From assembly GCF_003285265.1 (NCBI RefSeq), contig NZ_CP030239.1:682001-746000 (forward strand): a stretch of DNA of 64,000 nucleotides, read 5' to 3'. The translations under genes and the position numbers were made by a program. Positions 23,852 through 32,807 of this stretch are shown here, piece after piece. The stretch comes from Paracoccus mutanolyticus. GTDB taxonomy: Bacteria > Pseudomonadota > Alphaproteobacteria > Rhodobacterales > Rhodobacteraceae. The notes beneath the pieces are model-generated. The model did not search any database and was not told the DNA's origin. It saw only the letters and a list, made by a program, of their open reading frames with translations. Every line of letters begins with the position of its first letter. Position 1 is the stretch's first letter.

Positions 23852-24490
23852 TCAGCTTCCGCGGATGCGCGTGACGTAATCCTGCGTTTCGCGATAGGGC
23901 GGGATGCCATTGTATTTCTGAACCGCGCCAGGGCCGGCATTATAGGCGGCGAGCGCAAGCTCCATGCTGCCGAACTGGCCCAGTTGTTTCAGCAGATAGC
24001 GCGCGCCGCCGTCCAGGTTCTGGATCGGGTCGCTGGCGTCCACGCCCAGCTTGGCCGCGGTGCCCGGCATCAGCTGCGCCAGCCCCCGCGCGCCCTTGTT
24101 CGACCGGGCCGAGGGGTTCCAGCCCGATTCCTGCTGCACCAGGCGCAGGAACAGGTCCTCGGGCACGCCGTGCTTGCGCGCCATCGCCCGGGCATGGGGC
24201 AGGTACTGGCTGCGCCGGTTGCCGGAATAGGCGGGAATCGTCCCCGGCAGGGCCAGGTCCACCACGCTTTTCGTCGAGGTCCCCTTGGGCCGCAGCCGCG
24301 CGGATTGCTGGTATTGCCCGGCCAGCCGCGAATCCAGCAGCCGGGTCTGGCGTTCGAACTGCGCGATGCGCGACTTGCCGCTTTTCTGGATGCGAAGCCC
24401 GTCGGCCATGGCCGGAACAGCAAGGCCAAGTCCCAGGCTCAAGGCCAGGGCGACGCGGGCCAGGCGCCGCGCAGCGCTGCGTGCAAACAT
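23852..24490 (-). CDS. lytic transglycosylase (SLT domain)
   Basis: The 212-residue exported enzyme cleaves peptidoglycan to 1,6-anhydromuropeptides. The signal peptide runs to VPAMA. The SLT domain has the catalytic glutamate in [14 protein letters not shown] (about residue 120), then [25 protein letters not shown] and [21 protein letters not shown] with the family YV ending. The gene is intact and convergent with the YSC84 gene. Confidence 0.9.
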   Translation of the reverse strand: MFARSAARRLARVALALSLGLGLAVPAMADGLRIQKSGKSRIAQFERQTRLLDSRLAGQYQQSARLRPKGTSTKSVVDLALPGTIPAYSGNRRSQYLPHARAMARKHGVPEDLFLRLVQQESGWNPSARSNKGARGLAQLMPGTAAKLGVDASDPIQNLDGGARYLLKQLGQFGSMELALAAYNAGPGAVQKYNGIPPYRETQDYVTRIRGS

Positions 24491-24711
24491 GTCTCGTCCC
24501 TCATGCCGACGTCTTTTTGCGTGGCACTATAGCCCAAAGCCGGGGCGATGGCGCAAGTCGTTTCGGGCCGCCCGGGCATCGGCTCGTCTTGGGCGGATTT
24601 CCGCCAAGCCCTCAAGCGTCGGTCCGAGCGGCCGCCGCGGACCGCAAGCCCCTTGTCGCGCCCCCTCGCAAGGCGCTACATCGGCGTGACGAGCGAAGAA
24701 GGCCCGTTTCG

Positions 24712-25199
24712 ATGGCCGGCAGCGTGAACAAGGTGATCCTGATCGACAAGCTGGGTCAAGACCCCGAGATCCGCAGCTTCCAGAACGGCGGCAAGATCGC
24801 CAACCTGCGGATCGCAACCTCCGAGACCTGGAAGGACCGCAACACCGGCGAACGCAAGGAACGCACCGAGTGGCACACCGTCGCCATCTATTCGGAGCCC
24901 CTGGTCCGCGTGGCCGAGCAATACCTGAAGAAGGGCAGCAAGGTCTATGTCGAGGGCCAGCTGGAAACCCGCAAATGGCAGGACCAGCAAGGCAACGACC
25001 GCTATTCGACCGAGGTGGCGCTGCGTCCCTTCCGCAGCGAGCTGACCATGCTCGACGGCCGTGGCGGCTCGGCGGCGGTGGCGGCGGCGGTCGCGGCGAT
25101 GAGGGCTATGGCTACGAAGGCGGCTCCTCGGGCGGCGGCTCGGGCCGCAGCCCCTCTCCTGCCAGCCGTCCCGATTTCGACGACGAGATCCCGTTCTGA
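24712..25199 (+). CDS. ssb: single-stranded DNA-binding protein, frameshifted in the glycine linker
   Basis: SSB coats ssDNA in replication and repair. The OB-fold (about residues 1-112) reads [38 protein letters not shown] and [12 protein letters not shown]. The glycine-rich linker follows, and in another frame the conserved acidic tip PDFDDEIPF ends the protein at 25199. The break lies in the repetitive GGCGGTGGCGGC stretch near 25070, where miscounting is easy. SSB is essential, so this is probably sequence error. Confidence 0.93.
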
Positions 25200-25227
25200 T
25201 CCCTTCGCGGGAACCAGGGCCCAAGGC

Positions 25228-25259
25228 AGCGCCGCTCCGCAAGGACGCGGCGCTTTTTA
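25228..25259 (+). terminator. rho-independent terminator of ssb
   Basis: AGCGCCGC pairs with GCGGCGCT over an 11-base loop and is followed by TTTT, 28 bases after the ssb stop. Confidence 0.85.
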
Positions 25260-25347
25260 CTGGCCGAATGAAGGCGCGCGACAGGCGCCGAACAGCCGCA
25301 AACGCCCCGCGGATGCAGGCGTCTTGTCGTTTTGGGAAAGGATGATT

Positions 25348-25361
25348 TGGTGGAGCCAAGG
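25348..25361. repeat. attL-like copy of the tRNA-Ala 3' end
   Basis: TGGTGGAGCCAAGG, identical to 34332-34345. No tRNA gene follows here, so this is a displaced 3'-end fragment, as left by site-specific integration. Confidence 0.7.
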
Positions 25362-25456
25362 TCTGCCCTCTGGTTATCCGGCCCCATCCGAAGAAATCCA
25401 CTTTTCCCAACACAGCAAGGCTTTTGCGAATCTATGTCGTCCGGTATGTTCCGGTA

Positions 25457-25856
25457 ATGTTCTTGCTTCCAGAAGCGCCGAAATATCCCCCGCCGTTTTC
25501 GCTGCGGCTGACGTTCGAGGACCGGGCGCAGCTGGAACGGGATGCGGCAGGGATGGCGCTGGGGCAATCCAGCGTCTCGCCAAATCGGGGAAGCTGTGCC
25601 GATCGCCGGCGCGTGCCGATGGTTTGTCCGCTCGAAGGCTATGGCACCGACCGGGTCGGGCGGTCCGGACTTACCGGCAAGGTCAAAAACCATACTGCCA
25701 GCCGCTTTGGCTCGGCCGCGCTCGTGTCGGTGATCGGCGCTCTGCCCGCAGCGCTGGAGGCCGCGGCAAGCGATAGCGAGGACGATAGCGCGCGACGACA
25801 CCTTAGCCGAAGTCTACGGCAGCATCGGCCAGAATGCTTCGGGCGGTGCGCCATGA
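25457..25856 (+). pseudogene. MobC-like mobilisation accessory protein, decayed
   Basis: The start reads [36 protein letters not shown], a ribbon-helix-helix region like that of plasmid MobC-type relaxosome proteins. The remainder is scattered over other frames ([23 protein letters not shown]; later DTLAEVYGSIGQNASGGAP ending at 25856). At least two shifts are needed. The final ATGA overlap with the following relaxase remnant keeps the usual mob operon arrangement. Confidence 0.6.
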
Positions 25857-26870
25857 TCGCTGCACAGGCTCGGAGCGCACGGAAAATGCCGCCGAACAGC
25901 CAGGTATCGGGTTCGTGGTAGAACTGCATGACCGAGAAGATGAAGGGCCGGTTGAAGTCATCCCGGAGCGGCCGGTATTCCTGCCGGTGATCTGGCCGGG
26001 GCGTCGATGGAAGGCGATGCAATCTCACAAGGAACGCGCTCAAGAACTTCCTGTTCTCGCTCAGCTTGAACCCGCCCGAACGTGAAGCCGTATCGGTCGA
26101 GGTGTTCGAGGCGGCTGTGGAGATGGCCGAACAGCGGCTGGAGCTGGACGGCCAGCCTCGCGCCATCGTCTTCCATGAAAAGGAAGGCCGGCGACATGCG
26201 CATGCGTCTGGTCGCGGATCGACGCGGACACCATGACCGCCCGCATCTGCCCTACGTACGAGCACCAGCGGAGTTATACCGTGAACTAGACATTGAACAT
26301 GGCTGGGACATGCCGTGCGGATTGCCGGATCGCGCCTTGCGCAACCCACTCAACTTCTCCCGCACAGAATGACAGCAGGCCAAGCCGGTACATATCGGCC
26401 CGCCCTCTGCTCAAGGCGGGGTTTCAGGATGCGTCGAAGCGCTCGCACAATGCAGAATCCTGCACGCATGCTGGAAGAGTGCTACATCAGAGGCCGTACC
26501 TGTTCGTCGCAGGCGTCTGGCGCTGTACTGCGCGCGGCTACGCGCTGTCCCGCTATGCGCGCCAGGTCGCAGGCAAATGGATGTCGCCGCGCGGATGACG
26601 ACACGGGGATCTGCCAGCCGCGGAGGGCGACAAAGCTCGCGCGGCAATGGTATGACACCGAACAGGTCGACAGCATCATGGAGCTGACCACCTCGTCCGT
26701 GGGTCTGGCGGTGCAGGCGCTGTCGCTGGAAAAGAAGAAGATGACCAGCGACACGGGCGCAGCGACGCGAACTGACCGGCAGGCACAACGGCAAGAGGAC
26801 GAACAGCGCCAGCGGGCGGCGCGTGTGCCGAAGGGCATCAGGGGGCTGTGGGGCTGGTTCCGGGCCAGAA
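25853..26870 (+). pseudogene. plasmid relaxase (MobA/VirD2-like), decayed
   Basis: Fragments of one relaxase are spread over three frames. KNFLFSLSLNPPEREAVSV and RAIVFHEKEGRRHAHA (26040-26200) carry the conserved His pair of the HxH metal site. ELDIEHGWDMPCGLPDRAL (26280-26340), FQDASKRSHNA and GYALSRYARQVAGK (26425-26580), then QVDSIMELTTSSVGLAVQALSLEKKK and RVPKGIRGLWGWF (26660-26865) follow in family order. The N-terminal catalytic tyrosine region is not recognisable. The gene cannot be functional as read. Confidence 0.65.
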
Positions 26871-27119
26871 CCCAGTCGTCGGCATGTCGGAGTGGATGGA
26901 AATGCAAGACGCGAAGCTCGATGCCCTACTCGAGGCCATGATCCAAACCCGCGATGCGGCATTGCTGACACAAAGCCAGGGCAATCCGGAGCTGTATGGC
27001 AGCTTCGTCGGAAATGAGGTGCGGCCTTGGATCTCATGCTGGACCGTTTGGCGAAGAGCGACACACTTTTTGCAAAGAGCAGATTCAGAAGGATTTTTCG
27101 GAACGGTGGCCCGCAGTCG

Positions 27120-27300
27120 CACATGCCGCAGGCAAAACCATCACCATCGACACCATCGACTCCAGAAACGGTGGCCCGACGCATGCGAATGGCACGTCAG
27201 GCAATGACGTGATCCGCGCAACCACCGATGGAGCGACCGAAAACCAGATCCATATCCATGCCGGGTCCGGAAACGATTCCATCGTCATGTCGAAGCCTGG
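27120..27300 (+). pseudogene. RTX-like calcium-binding repeat fragment
   Basis: The frame gives ANGTSGNDVIRATTDG and IHIHAGSGNDSIVM, two nonapeptide-like GxxGNDxI units as in haemolysin-type calcium-binding proteins. The preceding stretch (26880-27020, MEMQDAKLDALLEAMIQTRD) does not belong to a family I recognise. Neither a start nor a secretion signal can be assigned. Between 27340 and 27660 I see no gene. Confidence 0.4.
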
Positions 27301-27675
27301 GCGCCGGGAACCACGGAACTCCAGCGATTTATCATGATCAAGTCAGCACGGATCAAGACCGGTGCGCCGAGGCGGATAGCGCAGTTGAAGCTCTCTTGAG
27401 CAACAGCGGAAGCAAGTGGGGTTGGCTCCTGCTGAGCGAAGAACTTATGGATTCGAGAACTTCTAGATCACGGTTGCCGAACGGGTCAACGTGCATTCGT
27501 CGCTACCGAAGATGCCGAACGCGATGTGATACGTCAATTAACTAGAAGGACCTGTACGGTGCTGACCAATTCCAGACCCAAATCATGCTGTGTTGGTGAT
27601 TTTCCCAGATAGTAAGACAAAACCACACAACTACCACACAGAAAAAGACCCACTTCACCGGAGAAGCCCGCAAAA

Positions 27676-27843
27676 ATGCAAGGAAAAATGCAATATACTA
27701 TAACCGGTGCTATTGCAGCATTATTATCTTGTTCTTGCGCATATCTCCACCAGAAGATGGACCCTGAAACCGCGTCACCTTCAATGTTCTGGACGACGAG
27801 GTTTAATGAAACCGAATTATCTGGCGGCGTGTCAGTTTCATAG
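27676..27843 (+). CDS. small putative lipoprotein
   Basis: This 55-codon frame begins MQGKMQYTITGAIAALLSCSCAYLHQKMD, with a short charged start, a hydrophobic core and a cysteine after LLS, as in small lipoproteins. It lies in the AT-rich part of the island (codons such as ATA, TTA, TAT) and differs in composition from everything around it. There is no strong ribosome binding site. It might be a plasmid-type entry-exclusion or lysis-like peptide, or chance. Confidence 0.3.
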   Translation: MQGKMQYTITGAIAALLSCSCAYLHQKMDPETASPSMFWTTRFNETELSGGVSVS

Positions 27844-27861
27844 TCTTTTCTCCTCCTTGGA

Positions 27862-27998
27862 TTATCGAGATGTGCCGCGGCGTTGCAGGAAGACGGCGAT
27901 CACGATGATCGCGCCCTGGAATGCGCCGTTCAGATGCGGGCTGACGAAGCTAGTCAGGTTCAAGATATTGGCGACCCCGAGGATCAGAGAACGCAAGG
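27862..27998 (-). pseudogene. C-terminal fragment of an RbsC-like ABC sugar permease
   Basis: The minus strand reads LRSLILGVANILNLTSFVSPHLNGAFQGAIIVIAVFLQRRGTSR and stops at 27862. This is the last membrane helix and tail of ribose/xylose-type ABC permeases. Upstream the similarity ends abruptly; no ATPase or binding protein is nearby. It is a stranded fragment. Confidence 0.6.
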
Positions 27999-28027
27999 CG
28001 AACAGTTCATGCTGAGACGCTGACAGC

Positions 28028-28350
28028 GCGTGCAGATGATGATGCGCGATCCGGCTTACTCGGCGCTTTACAACGACATGATGGACAAACTGCGAGACTG
28101 AATGCAGCCGCGGAAATGCCCTTGCCAAGGCGCTGCAACGCCAGCGACCTGACCGCGCACTCCTTGGCGCTATCAGCAGGCCCGCGCCCTGACCAACTGG
28201 AGGACGGGCGACGAGTTTACCGTGATGAGGAAGGCGACGTTCTCCACCGAAGACGCATACAGATCAGATACTGATAAGGACGGCCATTGCTGAGCACTGG
28301 CGTCCGGGCATGCCGGCTATCGTTTTTGCCGAAAGCGCGATGCCGCGCAG
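28028..28350 (+). pseudogene. decayed plasmid-type gene of unknown function
   Basis: Pieces MMMRDPAYSALYNDMMDKLRD (to a stop at about 28100), then in other frames ALAKALQR, LEDGRRVYRDEEGDVL and SDTDKDG, form a recognisable but broken sequence rich in acidic turns. I associate this pattern with long hypothetical proteins near mobilisation genes, without a known role. From 28350 to 28780 I find no gene I can name; a minus-strand stretch containing GDGGTFTAEIAG at about 28560 is unexplained. Confidence 0.35.
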
Positions 28351-28779
28351 GCCGAGGCCGCAACGGTACATGAGACACGACCATCAGGTCGATGTGCTCG
28401 GCGCTGCGCGCAGCATGATCACATCAGACGCCAGCGAGCGCGGGGCAGTTCCATGGACGCGTTCATAGAACGATCAATGCGGCCATGGAAATCGCATGCG
28501 CCATGAACAGGTCGGGCCGAGATCGCAAGGAGCGACAGGTAGGCCCAGCAATCTCGGCCGTGAACGTCCCACCATCGCCGTTCTTATCAATCAGGACATG
28601 CTCAGGCATAACGTCCACAGTCAGCCAAAATTCCATTGAATAGACTGATTATCCTGCATAATCCGCCAACACCAACCGAGATATGTCGATGCTGTGCGCG
28701 AAGTTCCGCTGTGCCATACCATTCAAGAAGGCCCGTGACGATGCCGTCATGCCGCCCCGTTTGCATGGCCACGAATTGC

Positions 28780-30150
28780 TCATGGTGATGGAGCACTGAC
28801 AGAAGCTGTCCTGACTAGGCTTCCGGCCACGCCAGCACATCGCATGGATAGTCGGATCAAGAACCTGGCGGCCACTGCATGGCGGTGAAGGGTCCTTTCG
28901 CCCCGGATGATCGCCGTGATCAGGTGAAGCAATAGAGTCCAAAGAGCCCTGAGATGGGCGAGGATCTTGCGGATATTGTGCCCGCAGGCGCAGAGGACGG
29001 CGAAGACCGCGTCGCCGATGCGGCCTTTCAGCGGGCATCTGGCCAGGCGACCATCGCTCTTCATGTGCCCGATCTCAGGCTCGATGGCACTTCGTCGCCT
29101 GAGGAGCTTTGCCAGGAGCGGGGTGATGCCGCGTCTTGTGCCGCTGATCAGGACCTTGGTGGTCTCCACGCCATGGCCGCGATAGCCGCGATCGACGACG
29201 GCGAGATCCGGCACCTGCTCGGTCAGGATGGCAACCTGCTCCAGTGCAGGCGCCAATGTATGGCCGTCGTAGGGGTTGTCAGGGAAGCTGCGGGCGCCGA
29301 CGACAAAGCCTCCGTCGAGGGTAGTAGCAAGGCTGACCTTGGTGCCGAACTCATAGCGGATGCGCGCCTTGCCCTTGGAGATGCAGTCGACCTCGGGCTC
29401 GTGCAGGGCGTAGATCTTGTTCTTGCTCTTCGGTGTCTGTTCGAGCAGGCGACCGACCAGCCAGAGCGCCTCCAGCACCCGTCCGCGCAGCGCGCCTTCG
29501 GGGATGTCCTGCAGGTGGCGGCGCAGGTCCCGGCGCACGCGGCCAACATAGCCCTTGAGTTGGCGCAGGGCCTTGCGCATGCGCTTGAACTGCCGGGCAT
29601 GGGCATACCGCCCCACCTGGGCGGCCAGCCGCGGGGCAAGGCGCGCGTAGTTCTGGCGCAGATCGACCCCCGCTTCCTTCGCCAAGCCGACCAACAGCGC
29701 GCGGGCGCGCTCGTAAAGCCGCGCATCCGTGGGATGGGCGATGGTCTTTTCCATCACGGTCGTATCCACAGCCACCCGCTTCAGGCTCTTGTCGGTGACC
29801 GCGCCAGAAGCTCGGCCTGCCTCGATCGTCTTGGTCAGCAGCCACTCCACTCCTTCCTCCCCGATCCGCTTGCGCCAGCGCACCAGCGACGAGGGATCGA
29901 TCGGGGGACGGTGCTGGAAGAACGTCTCGCCGGTGAAGTGCTGGTAATACGGGTTCTCGACCCACCGGGCGACGACTGCCTCGTCAGAGAGCTTGAAGGC
30001 GTGCTGGAGATACATGAGCCCCGCCACCAGGCGTGGAGATGTCGCTGGCCGTCCCTGGCGAGACGGAAAGAAGCTCGCCCACTCCCGTTCAAAGAAATCC
30101 CAGTCGATCAGTGCCGCAAGCTTCACCAACTCATGGCGGGCGTCGATCAT
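28780..30150 (-). CDS. IS5-family transposase
   Basis: This 456-residue transposase has an uninterrupted frame. The N-terminus has the DUF772-type region (SPRLVAGLMYLQHAFKLSDEAVVARWVENPYYQHFTGE). The DDE residues appear in order: RVAVDTTVMEKT, LAVVDRGYRGHGVE and SAIEPEIGHMKSDGRL, the last preceded by the usual LLAKLLRRR. The last about 40 residues diverge from family consensus and may extend past the element's end. I could not identify convincing terminal inverted repeats or a target duplication, so the IS boundaries stay open. Confidence 0.88.
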   Translation of the reverse strand: MIDARHELVKLAALIDWDFFEREWASFFPSRQGRPATSPRLVAGLMYLQHAFKLSDEAVVARWVENPYYQHFTGETFFQHRPPIDPSSLVRWRKRIGEEGVEWLLTKTIEAGRASGAVTDKSLKRVAVDTTVMEKTIAHPTDARLYERARALLVGLAKEAGVDLRQNYARLAPRLAAQVGRYAHARQFKRMRKALRQLKGYVGRVRRDLRRHLQDIPEGALRGRVLEALWLVGRLLEQTPKSKNKIYALHEPEVDCISKGKARIRYEFGTKVSLATTLDGGFVVGARSFPDNPYDGHTLAPALEQVAILTEQVPDLAVVDRGYRGHGVETTKVLISGTRRGITPLLAKLLRRRSAIEPEIGHMKSDGRLARCPLKGRIGDAVFAVLCACGHNIRKILAHLRALWTLLLHLITAIIRGERTLHRHAVAARFLIRLSMRCAGVAGSLVRTASVSAPSP

Positions 30151-30561
30151 GTCGACCAGTCTCGGGCGGAGCAGGTCATCCGTCGGGGGGCGGGCACATC
30201 ATCAGAGCCCGCCTATCTCAGAGCGCTTCTGTCCCCGTTGCTTCAGCCGGTCGCCGCGATCCTTGTACAGAAAAATTCCCCCATCAGGGACGCAATCGCC
30301 GCCTGAAAGGTTGTTCAGGCCGGACTGGTTAAGATGATCGGCTGCTCCAAGTCGCAGAAAACGTCAAGGCAAGCAACGCTCGCGAGCCTTCGTGGCATGC
30401 GGAAACGGCGATATGATCGCACGAGTGAGAAGCACAATCAGGATCGCACGAGGAGTTGAAGAAAGGATCTTGGACAATACGCGGAAAGCCGCGCTCCGCT
30501 GGCGGTACTGCCGCTCACGACCCCCGTTCGATCGGTTCGAGTGAACCAGGCGAGGATCGGC

Positions 30562-31117
30562 ATGAGCCTCTGGCCGATGATCGCAGCACCTGGTCGCAAG
30601 ATCGGCTATGCCCGCGTGTCCACCAAGGACCAGCGGCTGCAGATGAGGCGACCGGCAAGCAGCCGGACGACGCGCTGGTGATCAAGAAGGGCGCCTCGGC
30701 CTTTTTCGGCAGCGCGCTTGGCGGGCTGCTGGTGGGGGCCCGGGCCGATACGGTGGTGGTTTGCGGCACGACCACCTCGGGCTGCGTCCGCACGGCCACG
30801 GTGGTCGATGCCTGAAGTCCGGGTTCAACGTCCTGGTGCCGCGCGATCTAACCACCACGCCGGGCGGCCGGGTCTATCATCTGTTCTCAGCCTTCGCCGA
30901 GTTCCAGCGCGATATCATCGTGGAAAACACGATGGCGGGCCTCGATGCCGCCCGTAAGAACGGCGCGCGCCTTGGCCGTAAACCCGTTCTCGACATGGAA
31001 ACGGTCATGGCGGCGCAGCGCGCCATCGCGCAGGACGGCTTGAGCGTGGCCGAGGCCGCGCGGCGCTTCGGGGCTGATCGCTCCACCCTGCGCCGCTCTC
31101 TGGAACGGGTGGGATAA
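30562..31117 (+). pseudogene. Tn3-type resolvase, interrupted by a foreign fragment
   Basis: The first 26 residues to about 30641 include GRKIGYARVSTKDQRLQM, with the catalytic serine of small serine recombinases. From about 30851 the C-terminal part resumes: TTTPGGRVYHLFSAFAEFQRD, then the E helix (NTMAGLDAARKNGARLGRKP) and the DNA-binding Hin-type helix-turn-helix (LSVAEAARRFGADRSTLRRSL), ending at 31117. The roughly 100 central residues of the catalytic domain are missing and replaced by the isochorismatase piece. The gene cannot encode a working resolvase. Confidence 0.75.
30642..30850 (+). pseudogene. isochorismatase-family hydrolase fragment inside the resolvase
   Basis: The frame reads DEATGKQPDDALVIKKGASAFFGSALGGLL and DTVVVCGTTTSGCVRTATVVDA, with the family's catalytic cysteine in TTSGC. 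It then stops because one A is missing from GCC-ATG; the next frame continues KSGFNVLVPRDL. Both ends join resolvase sequence directly. Only about 70 of the usual 180-220 residues are present. Upstream, 30330-30560 holds no gene I can name. Confidence 0.7.
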
Positions 31118-31144
31118 ACCGACATATGGGGAGTACTCGGTAAA

Positions 31145-31420
31145 ATGGATATTGATGTTGTCCGCGCAGAAATTGGCGATGAGGAACTCGGAGTCCATAT
31201 CCTGCTCGTCTCAGGCCGCGTAGATGAAGAAACCCTGCGCTCCGAATTCACCTTCACGCTTTACCGGCAGGATGATCCTGCCGGGGAGCATCGTCTGACC
31301 GTCATTTACGATTTTGCGCGGCGCGATTATGCCCTCAAGATGGCTGGCGTTACCGGGATTGACGATCTGATCCTGTGCGCCTTGCAGAAACTGGCACTCT
31401 ACGGCGCGGTGCATGGGTAA
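31145..31420 (+). CDS. hypothetical protein, 3' end cut by the IS3 insertion
   Basis: The 91-residue frame (MDIDVVRAEIGDEELGVHILLVSGRV) has no domain I recognise; the composition is ordinary and mildly acidic. Its stop codon TAA lies inside the left terminal repeat of the IS3 element, so the original protein was longer or ended otherwise. Removing the IS and one CATGG copy continues this frame for 24 codons, while the frame starting ATGGTGGCT on the far side is out of phase by one base. Confidence 0.5.
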   Translation: MDIDVVRAEIGDEELGVHILLVSGRVDEETLRSEFTFTLYRQDDPAGEHRLTVIYDFARRDYALKMAGVTGIDDLILCALQKLALYGAVHG

Positions 31421-31485
31421 TCCTCCCCGTGGTTAATGGGATGCGAAGGTAGAGTTTTCTCGGCAAGATGGACGAGGAGATTCCG

Positions 31486-31749
31486 ATGAAGAAGAGCCGT
31501 TTCACTGAAGCCCAGATCATGAGCGTGCTGCGCCAGGCGGAGGGCGGGCTGCCCGTTTCCGAGCTTTGCCGCGAGCATGGGATCAGCAGCGCGACGTTTT
31601 ACAAATGGCGCGCGAAGTTTGGCGGCATGGATGCATCCATGATGAGCCAGATGAAGGCCCTCGAGGATGAGAACAGGCGACTGAAGCGCATGTTCGCCGA
31701 TCTCAGCATGCAGGCCGATCTGCTTCGAGAGGCTCTGGGAAAAAAGTGA
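31486..31749 (+). CDS. IS3-family transposase OrfA
   Basis: The 87-residue helix-turn-helix protein reads [21 protein letters not shown], then [23 protein letters not shown], then a leucine-rich coiled coil ([21 protein letters not shown]). It binds the IS ends. The frame ends in GGGAAAAAAGTGA, a slippery A-run suited to -1 frameshifting into OrfB. Confidence 0.9.
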   Translation: MKKSRFTEAQIMSVLRQAEGGLPVSELCREHGISSATFYKWRAKFGGMDASMMSQMKALEDENRRLKRMFADLSMQADLLREALGKK

Positions 31750-32573
31750 CGCGTCCAGCTCAGCGCCGGGAGCTGGCCGAGAAGGCGGTGGCGACGAAGG
31801 GGGTTAGCATCGCGCTGGCCTGCCGGGCGTTCGGCGTCAGCGAGACCTGCTTTCGCTATAGTCCGAAGCGTGACGACGAGAACGAGATGATTGCCGATCT
31901 GCTGGTCGGGCTGACGAATGTCCACGAGACCTGGGGTTTCGGCCTGTGTTTCCTACACCTGCGGAACGTCAAAGGACATGTCTGGAACCACAAGCGGGTC
32001 CACCGGATCTACTGCGAGTTGGAGCTGAACCTGCGGATCAAGCTGCGGCGCAGGCTGAAGCGGGAGAAGCCCGATGAACTGGCAGTTCCAGAAGCCCCGA
32101 ACCTGGTCTGGTCGATGGATTTCATGGCCGATCGGCTGGCCGACGGGCGGCAGTTCCGGCTGCTGAATGTGCTGGACGACTTCAACCGCGAGGGGCTGGG
32201 TATCGAGGTCGATTTTTCGCTGCCCGCCGAGCGGGTCGTCCGAGCCCTGAACCAGATCATTGAATGGCGCGGCAAACCGCTGGCGATCCGGGTCGATAAC
32301 GGCCCGGAATACGTCAGTGCCACGCTGACAATCTGGGCCGAGAAGCAGGGCATCGCCCTGACCTACATCCAGCCCGGAAAGCCGCAGCAGAACGCCTATG
32401 TCGAGCGCTACAACCGGACGGTTCGGCACGAATGGCTCGACCTCTACATCTTTGAAACCATCGAGGAGGTGCAGCAGATCGCCACCGAATGGCTATGGAC
32501 CTACAACAACGAACGCCCGAACATGGGCATCGGCGGCGTCACACCCGCCATGAAGCTGAAAATGGCCGCGTGA
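31746..32573 (+). CDS. IS3-family transposase OrfB (DDE integrase)
   Basis: The 275-residue catalytic part carries the retroviral-integrase-type DDE triad: [25 protein letters not shown] and [19 protein letters not shown]. It overlaps orfA by four bases and is probably made as an OrfAB fusion through the A6G slip site at about 31740. The frame is intact. Confidence 0.92.
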   Translation: MTRPAQRRELAEKAVATKGVSIALACRAFGVSETCFRYSPKRDDENEMIADLLVGLTNVHETWGFGLCFLHLRNVKGHVWNHKRVHRIYCELELNLRIKLRRRLKREKPDELAVPEAPNLVWSMDFMADRLADGRQFRLLNVLDDFNREGLGIEVDFSLPAERVVRALNQIIEWRGKPLAIRVDNGPEYVSATLTIWAEKQGIALTYIQPGKPQQNAYVERYNRTVRHEWLDLYIFETIEEVQQIATEWLWTYNNERPNMGIGGVTPAMKLKMAA

Positions 32574-32612
32574 GTTCTACGGTCGCGCCCCGTTAAAACG
32601 GGGAGGATTACC

Positions 32613-32777
32613 ATGGTGGCTTTTGTCGATCTAGGCTTTGGCGTCCATCCCGTCCAACAAGCCTGTGGACAAGTCGAAAAATCCCTTGATCCACGCGCAC
32701 AGGCCGATTCCGATGGGCTAAACTCAAGCAAACCCAACATACGCGAACACTTCAATGATGCCCCGGACGGGGGCTGA
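32613..32777 (+). CDS. small open frame right of the IS3 element
   Basis: The frame MVAFVDLGFGVHPVQQACGQVEK continues to PNIREHFNDAPDGG (54 residues). Its ATG overlaps the right CATGG duplication. It may be the 3' part of the gene cut at 31420, shifted by one base, or a short gene of its own. It ends 30 bases before the serine recombinase. Confidence 0.3.
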   Translation: MVAFVDLGFGVHPVQQACGQVEKSLDPRAQADSDGLNSSKPNIREHFNDAPDGG

Positions 32778-32807
32778 CCCCGCAGCGGCATCGGAAAGGC
32801 AGGATAC

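Larger units (their letters stand above)
31417..32611 (+). mobile_element. complete IS3-family insertion sequence with target duplication
   Basis: The 14-bp terminal inverted repeats GTAATCCTCCCCGT (31417-31430) and ACGGGGAGGATTAC (32598-32611) are perfect. The 5-bp direct repeat CATGG flanks them (31412-31416, 32612-32616). The element is 1,195 bp and contains orfA and overlapping orfB. Intact ends, duplication and both frames point to a recent insertion. Confidence 0.92.

Noticed and set aside
26410..27190. Minus-strand open frames across the relaxase remnant
   Set aside because: The plus strand carries ordered relaxase motifs; the minus-strand products are arginine/cysteine-rich and match nothing.
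28780..30560. Terminal inverted repeats of the IS5-family element
   Set aside because: Weak similarities (for example around 28890 and 30460, or CCTGAA/TTCAGG near 30304-30321) do not pair as element ends and no target duplication flanks them.
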